Shown here in pieces: positions 34,166 through 44,397 of a DNA stretch of 64,000 nucleotides (position 1 is the stretch's first letter; the number at the start of each line of letters is the position of its first letter). This stretch comes from Lolium rigidum (Eukaryota > Streptophyta > Magnoliopsida > Poales > Poaceae), in NCBI RefSeq assembly GCF_022539505.1, contig NC_061514.1:249848124-249912123 (forward strand), read 5' to 3'. A program made the position numbers and the translations under genes. The notes below the pieces were generated by a model, which had not been told where the DNA came from, did not search any database, and was given only the letters and a program-made list of their open reading frames with translations.

Positions 34166-34549
34166 TAGGTTCAACCACTCAATCCATGTTCTCCTGTAGG
34201 AAAAAAACTCAATATTCTTTTTGATTGATTTCATTTTAAAAAAAAATCTATGATACGAAGGTATATACATATGTATAATTTTTAGTGGTTTGCAAGCTTT
34301 ACGTCAAGTGTTTCCGTGTAGCACTAGATAAGTCACAATTTTATCATACATCTCTCTCACAATTACATAGCCTATGAGCACGGATCAAAAAATACAAATA
34401 GGAATAAATTGGATATCATTTTGAAAATTTCTGTGGAAGTGACCTATCAGTGCTATACAACTGGAGCTGGTCATGAGCAAGTAATATGACCACTCAGTAA
34501 TTGTTTAAGAAAAACTAATTTCGGAGTGCATGTTTTACATTTGATAGTC
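34166..34549 (+). repeat. 384-bp direct repeat, right copy
   Basis: Exact copy of 32337-32720. After its end the sequence continues as TTTTTCTATAGG, presumably the original chromosomal continuation. Confidence 0.92.
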
Positions 34550-34738
34550 TTTTTCTATAGGCGCAATTAATTCATCAAATTTAGACTATCCACGCATTTA
34601 ATTCTATTTTGTAGCCGTGCTGATGCACGCTTAATACTGTACATGATAGGTGCATGCAAAGATCGAACAAATAAAGATTTTCTATATTTGGACCTTAGCA
34701 CATAATACTGTACATAATATGTTGCATGCAAAGATCGA

Positions 34739-34996
34739 ACAAAAACCTGGCCACGTTTCACCATCGTTTCAAACGCAGCCACCGACCCTTATGTTACACT
34801 CAAGATTCCAAAAGCGTCCTGTCAGTACATCACCAGTAATTTTCCACAGAAAATCGTGCTCGGCAACCCCGTTGGAGACACATGGAGTGTTCGACTGGTG
34901 GAATGGAGGAACCACATGTTCATTGAGCATGAATGGGATGCATTCACGGAGGACGACATTGTGAAAGGTGATACTCTGTTCTTTACTTACACCTGA
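34739..34996 (+). CDS. B3 DNA-binding domain exon or gene fragment
   Basis: An 85-residue frame beginning TKTWPRFTIVSNAATDPYVT continues LKIPKASCQYITSNFP, QKIVLGNPVGDTWSVRLVEW and HEWDAFTEDDIVKGDTLFF, then stops at the TGA 34994-34996. This is a nearly complete B3 fold: IP after the first strand, W-x-V, W-x-x-F, G-D-x-L-x-F. No Met precedes it in frame, because a TAA lies about eight codons upstream, so it is probably an internal exon or a fragment. Upstream sequence is AT-rich with a small duplicated block (34631-34674 and 34698-34741). No carrier transposon was identified. Its protein would act in the nucleus if expressed. Confidence 0.65.
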   Translation, partial: TKTWPRFTIVSNAATDPYVTLKIPKASCQYITSNFPQKIVLGNPVGDTWSVRLVEWRNHMFIEHEWDAFTEDDIVKGDTLFFTYT

Positions 34997-36220
34997 TGTA
35001 GACAGCGAGATAGTTACCTATATGTGCTAAGGTCTAGCCACATGTTCACCTAAATGTTCAATTACTTGGTCCTTTTGACGCTGCCATTGAACTAATAGCT
35101 ATTTGTGTTTTTTCTTTTCTAAGAGCCATATGTATGCTCTTTCAAATGAGGTGGAAATATTGCCAGTTCACAACAAGATGATGTTAGCCTGTACGAAAAT
35201 TAGGTGGTGATTTGCCTCTCCCTCACTCTCACTTGCACTGATTCTTATATATCCCGTATAGATAGGCTCCTTTAGCGCTGATAAGTGCTTCACGGTAGCA
35301 TATACTTGGCACCACTGAGCACTTGATTGATTTGTTCAATGTAACCTGCCATTTTGTTTGAGATCTGTCTTTTCAATTATAGCATGCAAAAATTACCCAT
35401 ACGACATATACCTACAATTAAAGAAATGCTCTTATGATTAACTTCCAAGTTATTGGAATTTATTTTTTGACGAGTCCATAAAGTTAAATACCCTGAACAT
35501 TTCACCTGCAAAAACTTACCATCAATTGTTTTGTTCTGCTCTTAGATTTGATGTGGGTGCCATTGTAGACCTTGATATGTTTCAGGACATCAGCGACAGG
35601 GAAGAGAATGCGAGGATGCCTTTGGCGATCAGGTGAAGCTATAATTGTCACGCAAGGGGAGAAAGTTTTTGGAAGAAACCATATCCATGCTGAATAAAAA
35701 TTGTACTCTATGTGATAGTATAGATCTTGAATTTTGCTCGGCAACTCCCATCTTCCCGTTGTCAGTGAAAGGGGAAAACATGCCAGAGCAGAGATTTTGT
35801 TGCTTACAAATGAGGTTGGAACACAACCTCTACTTTATTTTTGTAAATTATTTGTAGTTTTTGGTGGCTCACCAGAAAATGTAAACACTGTCCTGTATGG
35901 CTGTATGATTTGATAGAAATCCACCATGGTTTTGTGACCAAAACGACTGAAATACACGTCGCCACATGCCCAGTCTAGCTTGCAGTAGAAATACTATTTG
36001 TTATTCAACTCATGTTCACAAGAAAAGCGCGGCGGCACAGACATTGCTAGTTCATATTCATGACATAATGGAATCTTGGCAACAAAGTATTCCATTACCC
36101 ACCAGATAGTGATTTTACAGTTATAACGAATTAGCAGTTGACTTTCAATGCAGGTGAGTATATATAAATGCGTTGCAATAGATTGATATATAAGGTAATA
36201 GGGATCTGCTGAGCGGTACC
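34997..36220. other. Spacer, no gene recognised
   Basis: AT-rich sequence with short frames only. Nothing supports a gene, RNA or mobile element. It could contain introns or 3' sequence of the B3 fragment to its left. Confidence 0.35.
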
Positions 36221-36223
36221 TTA

Positions 36224-37450
36224 GAGCAGCTCCACCCGCTGGGGCTCCCTAAGTCGAAATCCGATGCTATTTAACGTCGGATGGATGCAAAATTTGGTCT
36301 GGGGAGGCCATATTCCCAGCGGCGAGCCTAGGGTGGATGTAAAATTTGAACAAATATAGGCGAATTCAGGCAAAATCAGACGAAATACGTTCAAACATAG
36401 GTGAAATTTAGAGATATTTAACATATATAGACGAGTTTGTACATACATAGGCCAATTCGTAATGTATTTGAATTCGGCCAGATGGAAACATAAACTAAAA
36501 TTTAAAAACGGCGTTCTACATGCCGAAACGGCGTCGGCGCCGACGGCCCAGGACGGGGGAGTTGCCGCCCTCGATGTGCGCGAGCACACACTCGCGATCG
36601 TGCGGCCCAGCGCGCTCCACCGGCGGCGGCGGCCGGCGGCATTGTTACGCGCTATAGGAGGAGGAGGACCGTCGTATGCTGCGAGTTCCTGTTCGTGCCG
36701 GTGACGGAAGAACTCGTTCCAGGAGTCGTAGTTTTCGGGGAGGTACCGCTCATCCGCGCGCTGCTCCTCGCTGAGGGTGACCCGCACAACTTCGATCGCG
36801 GCGTCGAGCGCGTCGCCTCCCACCGGAAGCGGCGGGATCGGGACGCCCCCCCGCGCTCAGGCGCCATCCTCCGGGCGCGCGGAAGTTCGGCGGCGCCGGG
36901 TAGCCCGCCTTGTGCAGAAGTCCCGCCTCCCACTAGTGTAGGGAACGCCGGCCGAAGCCGTTGTTCGACGCGCCTTCGCTGTGGCCCGCAATGCTCGCTA
37001 GAGGAGGATTGGGGAGAGAAGACATGGCTGGGGAGAGAAGGGAGACGGCGGTGCTAAATGCGAGCAGACGCGGTAGTTCCACGATAAATAGAGGGAGCCG
37101 CGCGTGAATCTGAGGCGACAACATTAACTCACCGCGTGGAAGCTACGCGTCCGACGAAGACTGGCCGGCGGCAGGCTTTTGCACCGCGCGGAAGACGATT
37201 GGCCTTTCTCGCCGACAAGTCGGGGCCACCAGCCGCGCGGGAAGTTTTCTCGACGTTTCCCGCTTCTCGTTTCCTCCGGACTCCCCGAGCGCTCCCCAGG
37301 GGGCCGAGGATGACCTGGGCTCGCCAGATGGATGAAAGCCCAAATCCGGGCGAAAACGAGGATCCGGGGGCGCGACTGAGCCGTTTTCGTCCATCCGGAT
37401 GAAAAAAAGAGGTCATGCGGGCCTTCCCGGGGAGACGGCTGGAGATGCTC
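36224..37450. mobile_element. PIF/Harbinger-like element carrying a degenerate gene
   Basis: The left terminus GAGCAGCTCCACCCGCTGGG and the inverted right terminus GAGCATCTCCAGCCGTCTCC match the GAGCATCTCCA-type ends of Tourist/PIF/Harbinger elements. TTA flanks both sides (36221-36223 and 37451-37453). It is 1227 bp, too short for transposase plus Myb ORFs, and is GC-rich on its right half. Confidence 0.8.
36540..37025 (-). pseudogene. Degenerate repeat-associated plant gene inside the Harbinger-like element
   Basis: From the Met at 37025 the minus strand reads MSSLPNPPLASIAGHSEGAS and GRRSLH, then a TAG at 36933-36935. The same frame resumes with HKAGYPAPPNFRAPGGWRLS. Beyond a G-run near 36845 the frame changes into DALDAAIEVVRVTLSEEQRA, then YDSWNEFFRHRHEQELAAYD and GPPPPIARNNAAGRRRRWSA. 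This layout (AGYPxPP, APGGWRLSAGG, DALDAAI, AYDGPPPP) matches a protein type I recall as repetitive in cereal genomes. Its function is unknown. A TATA-like CTCTATTTATCG lies near 37080-37091 on the minus strand. Confidence 0.55.
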
Positions 37451-37773
37451 TTACACAACTCACGAACCATTCATCCATCCACGACGACGGATGACATAGG
37501 GTGTGTTTGGTAGCCTGCATGCCCCTTGGCCCTCATCGGCCTAGCTTTTTTCGGCCCGTTTGGTTACCTGGCCGAGGCCGCGTGCTTGCACGAACTGCTT
37601 CTCAAAGCACCCTCGGGCCAGGCCCTGGAGGAACATCCAATTCGGCCGTTTCTAGTGAGCCACCCTCGTTTCCGTAGAAGTGGAGAACGCGGCGTCCTTG
37701 TAGAGCTACCGCGGGAGATGGCGAGAGCTCGCGCGGGATGAATTCGGTCACCGCGCTTGAATTTTTGCCACCG

Positions 37774-37780
37774 TATATAG
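37774..37780 (+). promoter_or_regulatory. TATA box of the Myb/SANT-like gene
   Basis: TATATAG lies 80 bases before the predicted start codon, in a GC-rich leader. Confidence 0.5.
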
Positions 37781-37859
37781 GGGCGGCTCTCTCACCGGCA
37801 AATCCAAATCCCCCATTTCCGCCCATTTCGAGCTCATCCACCGTTCCCGATCTAGCGAC

Positions 37860-39040
37860 ATGGTCGGCTCTACCTCATCCGCACGGTCGGCGAGGCTTGC
37901 GGCAACGGCTACTGGCTGCGGATGGTTGTCTTCTTCTTCTGTGTCGATGATTTCTGTTGTGGTAAGCTTCTGCAAACCCTAGCCTTAGATCTAGATCTTA
38001 TGGGTATACAAGCGGGGTCTGAACGAATCCATTGTAGGACATTCCTTCGTCGCCGGTGGAGGTTGTTGTGGTTTTCCAGGTTTCATCTGACTCTACGATG
38101 GGGACCGTTCTCGTCGTTGACTCTTCCACTAGGACGGCGGTGCTACCTGCATCTTTGCTAGGGTCCCCTGCTTCCCCGACCTCGGTGCTGCGTGTGGCTC
38201 CTTTGACTGTAAGGCCGCTCTTACTTATCTATCTCGCTGTTCATTGATGTGGTAGTGGTAGTTCATTGATCTGCTAGTGCTTAAGGATGTCCATGTGGTA
38301 ATGGTAGTTCATTGATCTGCTAGTGTTTGTCATGTAGGTGATCATACCTTTGGGCTCCCCTGATATGTCTGTGCCAACTGTGAATGCTCAGCCATGTCTG
38401 ATTGCAAGCAAACCATCCATGGTTTGGAAACCTAAGCTATCAGAGTTTGTGCTAAACCGGTTGGTTCAGCTCGTCCGTAGCGGCGTCTGCTTCAACATGG
38501 GATTCAAGGAGCATCAGATGAAGAAGGTAGCCGCGGATGTTCTTGCATTCGCCAGCATACATGTCACCACTCTTCAGCTATACAACCACATCAGAAACTG
38601 GAGAACGAAGTGGAGCGTCATTATGAAGATGAAATCCGACCGCATTCTGGACTAGAGCGAAGATGGTTGTTGCTTCTACGGCGGTGATGAAGGGACGGCG
38701 AATGAGTACATCCAGGTACGAAGCCTCATTGAGTTCCTGCATAGATCTGAAAGTATATATATCAATGTCGTCCGCACTAACAGTTGTTCCTTGAGGATTG
38801 CAGCTTTATCCGAAGCACCGTCAGTACGTCGGCACCCCGATCACAAACTACGCTCAGATGAAGACGATCTTCACTCCCCAGTTTGTGTGCAAGGCGCAGC
38901 TGTTCCAGCCTAACTTGCTGGTCACGACTATCGACTTCATTGCAGACAATGAAGCAGAGTATGCCATCTACCGTAAGCTGCAGCAACCGGAGAGGAGGAG
39001 CTGGCTTAGGACCTGGCTCCGCAACCAGTTTCCTGCTTAG
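37860..39040 (+). pseudogene. Myb/SANT-like domain protein, four exons, one nonsense codon
   Basis: The exons are 37860-37961, 38080-38208, 38338-38715 and 38804-39040. All introns have GT...AG borders (TTCCAG, CATGTAG, GATTGCAG acceptors) and all junctions are phase 0. Exon 1 is Ser/Ala-rich. Exon 3 carries WKPKLSEFVLNRLVQLVRSG, then NMGFKEHQMKKVAADVLAF and TTLQLYNHIRNWRTKWSVIM. That is the three-helix Myb/SANT-like pattern (Myb_DNA-bind_3 type) also seen in PIF/Harbinger helper proteins and L10-interacting proteins. A TAG at 38653-38655 falls where the family has a Trp (LDW-type motif), at residue 183 of 281. Exon 4 (YPKHRQYVGTPITNYAQMKT onward) is otherwise intact. It would be a nuclear DNA-binding protein. 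A single base change separates it from a full-length frame, so it is either a young pseudogene or a sequencing error. Confidence 0.7.
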
Positions 39041-39420
39041 TGCTTCTGCTTTCTTCGTCATGATCCGCTGGTTTTGGGAGGTTATCTTGTATCCCTCCAT
39101 TAGCTAGGACTTGCTACAACTTGATCCCCGGTCTGTAATAATGAACTTGTTCGAGGTGATATATACTAACCCCTCGTGTGATGAACCTGTGATGCATCAC
39201 GAAGAAGTTACTTCGCTCGTGATGCATCGCCCACTAAGTAGTTGATGTGTATTACCAGCACCTTTTGTGATGAACTGAATCTGATGTGTGCTGTTATTTA
39301 GTACTGGGTAATCTCACAACTCTAAGTGAAGGGGTTACCACAGCACTGAGCTATCTGCAACCAAACAGGGTGTGGGCTGCACGAGCAGGGAAGAAAGTAC
39401 TGTAAAGGGGCAACCAAACG

Positions 39421-39796
39421 ATGGGGCCAGCGCCATCGTGGGTAGCCACGAGCCTATCATGATCGGGTTGTAGATTCTTTAGATGGTACATGCAGTACTG
39501 CCAAAAATACCGTTGCTTTTACACATATGATAGTTGTAGATTCTTTTTTCACATGGGGTCGTGTCGGACCGAATCTCGAAAAACATGATACCAACGGTTG
39601 TGATATCAACTTCGGCCCATTTCGCAAAACTGGGAAGCAGGCAAGCAGCGTCCCCATGGGGGGCAAGTCAAGGCGTGTTTATTTGACCCGAAATCAATGC
39701 TGCCGTTGTTGCCTTATTTCTCGTATCTCCTCTCGCTTCTTGTTGCGGTGCTATTCAGGGAGGAAGATGTCTCGGTTTCAATAGATCATGACCAAC
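39421..39796. other. Spacer, nothing recognised
   Basis: No supported gene or mobile element. Confidence 0.35.
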
Positions 39797-40192
39797 CGGA
39801 AATTCAATTCGGCTCCCAGGTGCGTATGCACCCTCTACCACAAAATCATATTTCGAAATGTCGAAAAATTTTAACAAAAATTTTACATGTACATAGTCAT
39901 AATATATGTTCGTTCGTCAAGTTTCACGAAAAACCAATATTTTTTGTGGTCTATATAAAAAAGAGAAACTTATCTTGCGAAAAGCATTATTTTTAGCACT
40001 GAGTTTTGTCTTTTTTACACACGTCACATGATAAATCGATTTTTTATGAAACAACTTTGTAAGCGTGTAGCACGATAAGATTTACATGCGAATTTTTGGT
40101 TTCAATTTTTTTGAAATTCAAAATATGTGTAAGACGCATTTCAAAATAGAGGGAGCATATGCTCCCATGTTCCAAAACACCACTCCCATGAC
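39797..40192. mobile_element. MITE-like element with palindromic GGAGCATATGCTCC-type ends
   Basis: The right end, read inward, is GTGTTTTGGAACATGGGAGC followed by ATATGCTCCCTC. The left end, GGCTCCCAGGTGCGTATGCA then CCCTC, is a diverged counterpart. The interior is AT-rich without coding capacity. The same terminus recurs at 41950. The superfamily is uncertain; Mutator-like is possible. Confidence 0.5.
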
Positions 40193-40674
40193 CAACGCGC
40201 TTTCTATTTACAGCGGTTATACTGCAAATTAGTTTGTATAGCTATTGCAAACAAGGTGATTCTCCATCATTTGTCTTCTTTCTCTCTTCTCTATCAAATT
40301 TGCATCCGTCCTATACACTGATTGTGCCCAGATTTGGAGTTCTAGAGTTCATATCGTGGCCAAATTGTTTTGATAAGGGAACTACAATTTTGGATACTAA
40401 GAGAAATGGGGGTGGAGTTTTGGCTCCCGGGAGCATCTGCTCTTGGTATCTGGACCATTGGAAAGTCCTTGGAGATTGTTGTACCAGGCAGAATACTCTG
40501 ACACACAACCAGCAGAAAAACAGTGATACAGTGGTGGAGCACTGTCCCTTCGTATGCGTGGCCCACTTACAGTAATGTCCAGACGATGGCCGGCGACCTG
40601 GACTCGCGGACCAAGACGGCCAGGCTTTCATGGACCATGCCACCATGGTATAGGAAGCGCATTGGCGGATAAAA
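40193..40674. other. Spacer, no gene called
   Basis: A 123-aa minus-strand frame (40311-40682) adjoins the gene fragment to its right but shows no domain. It may be 3' UTR or continuing decayed sequence. Confidence 0.3.
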
Positions 40675-41092
40675 TCATTCATTCATGGGGTCCAGCTTCT
40701 TCTGCATGTTGACCTCCACCTCCGGGACGTCGGACTGCCGGCAGATGTAGGCGTCCTTGCACCACGCGTCGAAGGAGTCGAGCTTGTCAATCTGCTTGAC
40801 GAGGCCGACGCCATGCACGCCCTCATAGTCCATGGTCTCCATGTCGGGGAACTACACTCGATGAGCGCGGCCATCACCTGGGTGAGCTCGCAGTATAGCT
40901 GCACGCTCTCCCTTCGCTAGTGGGTACGGCCAGATCGTTAACACCCGGTTCGTCCTTGTCGCGCCGTACGTGGCGTTCCGAAGAAGAATATGGGAAGTAG
41001 CTGGCACTTGCGTTGTTCGATTGATCAGCGCAGACATGCAACCAGTTCGACACCTCGTCATATGAGCTCCTAGTTACCATTAATTTTGTCAA
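40675..41092 (-). pseudogene. Unidentified plant gene fragment, C-terminal part, frameshifted
   Basis: Three minus-strand segments in different frames read like one protein: SYDEVSNWLHVCADQSNNAS and YSSSERHVRRDKDEPGVNDL (about 41050-40900), then LYCELTQVMAALIECS (about 40899-40852), then DMETMDYEGVHGVGLVKQID and LDSFDAWCKDAYICRQ, ending DPMNE at the TGA 40675-40677. The amino-acid composition is normal for a globular eukaryotic protein. I do not recognise the family. Two frame changes near 40900 and 40850 make it a pseudogene or gene remnant. Confidence 0.45.
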
Positions 41093-41936
41093 TCAGATGC
41101 TTCTCTTGGCTGTTGTTTGTGTTGGTGGAATGTTGTAGTGTCATATTTAGGTCTGAACAGATGCTTCACTTGGTTTGGCTAGCTATATGATTGATTCTTG
41201 AGCTTTTGGCAACATCCTAATTTCCTGATGTTCTTAATTAAGATCCCCTCCTCCGTTTCCTCTATTTTGTTCTTTCATTTCTAAATTTGAAAAGAATAGA
41301 TACTACCCTTGTCTCTTTGACACTCTCGTCTCCTTGATTTCCATGTGACCCCCTATAGCTTGTTCTAGTCAAACTTGCTTTTCGTGCACAAACTGCTCCT
41401 CCTAGTTGCTTCAATATATGGTTGATCTATTGGTAGTTTTTGGTGGTGTTCTTGTTGTTGTGAACAATGTTGGTTGCTTGGTGAAATTTTGTGTGGCTTA
41501 GGTGCTATTATTTCATTCACTTTGGTGGTCGTGCACTTGAAACCTTATATGGTAACTATCCTCTGGTAAGAACCTCGTTGTGTACACCACAACAATTCCA
41601 AGTTACAATGATCGGTTCTTTCCATCTATTCAAGCTTCAGTTGTTGTTCGTATTGTCCCGTTGGTCTTAATTTTGGGTGCTTCAAATAGTTAAAGCACTC
41701 ATGGGCAGTTTCTATGAGGGTTTCAATTATCGGTCGGCTTTTGACAATGATCTAGTGGCTTAAATTAATCATGTGAGCATAATCTGTTGTGGGCTTGACT
41801 TATTAATTAATTAAGAATATGCTTAATTTGTATTATGGATGATCTAAAGAAGATAAGTTTTTGAATTTAGTTACTATTATTCATTCAGTACTAATAGCGA
41901 AATATTTAATTAAATTGTGGCCTTTCTTCGAGCGAG
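41093..41936. other. AT-rich spacer, nothing recognised
   Basis: No coding frame longer than about 60 codons and no repeat signature. It could include upstream introns of the fragment at 40675-41092. Confidence 0.35.
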
Positions 41937-42146
41937 GCGTTTTGGCATCCAGGAGCATATGCTCCCTGTTTTTTAAATGACTTTCAAAGGCAGTTAAAAA
42001 TTATAAAAAAACTATGAATAAAAATGGACTTGTACATCTTAATATACAATTGTACGCGAACTTGGTGTGCCCAAATATAATGTCGAAATATACGCGCCAA
42101 ATCTTTGTTCATATTTTATTGACATTTAAAAAAAAATCTTAGGTAG
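41937..42146. mobile_element. Truncated second copy of the palindromic-end MITE-like element
   Basis: GGCGTTTTGGCATCCAGGAG followed by CATATGCTCCCTG matches the terminus at 40150-40192. The element is cut at 42146 by the LTR of gypsy-type element B. Confidence 0.55.
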
Positions 42147-43735
42147 TGATGGCGCGTGAGACACACGTCTGTTGGGAAACCCAAGAGGAAGGTGTGATGC
42201 GTATAGCAGCAAGTTTTCCCTCAGTAAGAAACCAAGGTTATCGAACCAGTAGGAGATGAAGGCCACGTGAAGTTTGTTAGCGGAGGAGTGTTATGCGGCG
42301 CAACACCAGGGATTCCGGCGCCAACGTGGAACCTGCACAACACAATCAAAATACTTTGCCCAACTTAACAGTGAGGTTGTCAATCTCACCGGCTTGCTGT
42401 AAACAAAGGATTAAACGTATGATGTGGAGAATGATGTTTGTTTACGAAGAACAACAGAGAACAGAGTTTGCAGTAGATTGTATTTCAGATGTAAAAGAAT
42501 GGACCGGGGTCCACAGTTCACTAGTGGTGTCTCTCCAATAAGAAATAGCATGTTAGGTGAACAAATTACAGTTGGGCAATTGATAAATAGAGAGGGCATA
42601 ACAATGCACATACATATCACGATGACTAATATGAGATTTAGTCAGGGCATTACGACAAAGTACATAGACCGCTATCCAGCATGCATCTATGCCTAAAAAG
42701 TCCACCTTCGGGTTAGCATCCGCACCCCTTCCGAGTATTAAGTTGCAAACAACGGACAATTGCATTAAGTATGGTGCGTAATGTAATCAACACAAATATC
42801 CTTAGACAAAGCATTGATGTTTTATCCCTAGTGGCAACAACGACATCCACAATCTTAGAACTTTCCATCATCGTCCCGGATTCAATGGAGGCATGAACTC
42901 ACTATCGAGCATAAATACTCCCTCTTGGAGTCACAAGTATCAACTTGGCCGGAGCCTCTACTAGCAACGGAGAGCATGCAAGAACATAAACAACACATAT
43001 ATGATAGATCAATAATCAACTTGACATTGTATTCCATATTCATCGGATCCCAACAAACACAACATGTAGCATTACAAATAGACGATCTTGATCATGATAG
43101 GCAGCTCACAAGATCTAACATGATAGCACAAGAGGAGAAGACAACCATCTAGCTACTGCTATGGACCCATAGTCCAAGGATGAACTACTCACACATCAGT
43201 CCGGAGGCGATCATGGTGATGTAGAGTCCTCCGGGAGATGATTCCCCTCTCCGGCAGGGTGTCGGAGGCGATCTCCTGAATCCCCCGAGATGGGATTGGC
43301 GGCGGCGTCTCTGGAACTTTTTCCGTATCGTGGCTCTCGGTAATAGGGTTTTCACGACGGAGAGTATAAGTAGGCGGAAGGGCAGAGTCGAGGGGCGCTC
43401 GAGGGGCCCACACCATAGGGCGGCGGGGCCCCCCTTGGCCGCGCCGCCTTGTGGTGTCGCCACCTCGTGGCCCCACTTCGTATCTCCTTCGGTCTTCTGG
43501 AAGCTCCGTGGGAAAATAAGACCCTGGGCGTTTCGTCCAATTCCGAGAATATTTCCTGTGTAGGATTTTTGAAACCAAAAACAGCACAAAACATGAACTG
43601 ACGCTTCGGCATCTCGTTAATAGGTTAGTGCCGGAAAATGCATAATAATGATGTAAAGTGCGTATAAAACATGTGAGTATTATCATAAAACTAGCATGGA
43701 ACATAAGAAATTATAGATACGTTTGAGACGTATCA
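42147..43735 (-). repeat. LTR of element B
   Basis: A 1589-bp LTR, clearly homologous to those of elements A and C. In element orientation it runs from TGATACGTCTCAAACGTATC to a CGCCATCA end. The polypurine tract follows at 43736-43751 on the minus strand. The frames at 43185-43704 are LTR sequence, not genes. Confidence 0.88.
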
Positions 43736-44397
43736 AGCATCCCCAAGCTTAGTTCCTACTCGCCCTCGAGTAGGTAAACGATAACAAGGATAATTTATGA
43801 AGTGACATGCTATCATAATCTTGATCAATACTATTGTAAAGCATATGAGATGAATGAAGTGATTCGAAGCAATGGTAAAGACAATGACTTAAACAACTGA
43901 ATCATATAGCAAAGACTTTTCATGAATAGTACTTTCAAGACAAGCATCAGTAAGACTTGCACAGGAGTTAACTCATAAAGCAATAAATTCTTAGTAGAAA
44001 GCTTTGAAGCAACACAAAGGAAGATATAAGTTTCAGCAGTTGCTTTCAACTTCAACATGTTTATCTCATGGATAATTGTCAACTCAAAGTAATATGATGA
44101 ATGCAAATAAGCAAGTATGTAGGAATCAATGCACACAGTTGACACAAGTGTTTGCTCCTAAGATAGAAAGAAGTAGGTAAACTGACTCAACATAAAGTAA
44201 AAGAATGGGGCCCTTCGCAGAGGGAAGCATGGATTACTGTTTTTGTGCTAGAGCTTTTCATTTTGAAAACATAGAAACAATTTTGTCAACGGTAGTAATA
44301 ATTCATATGTGTTATGCATAAGATGTCCTATAAGTTTCAAGCCTCATGCATAGAGTACCAGTAGTGCTCGCACCTTGTCCTAATTAGCTTGGATTTT
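42147..44397 (-). mobile_element. Gypsy-type LTR retrotransposon B, 3' part only
   Basis: One LTR (42147-43735) plus 662 bases of the shared non-coding interior (43736-44397, alignable to 7884-8545). The interior is cut at 44397 by another LTR-like sequence. The missing part does not reappear before the assembly gap. Confidence 0.8.

Larger units (their letters stand above)
37499..39420 (+). repeat. Gene-bearing unit 2 (shares its ends with 2968-5108)
   Basis: It begins GGGTGTGTTTGGTAGCCTGC. Its first roughly 170 bases align with unit 1, and its right end repeats the GGTAATCTCAC...TGCAACCAAAC arrangement (39307-39366). A second CAACCAAAC lies at 39411-39419, giving outer inverted ends GTTTGGTAGCC / GTTTGGTTGCC. 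The interior has a different cargo gene. The target duplication is unresolved. Confidence 0.5.
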
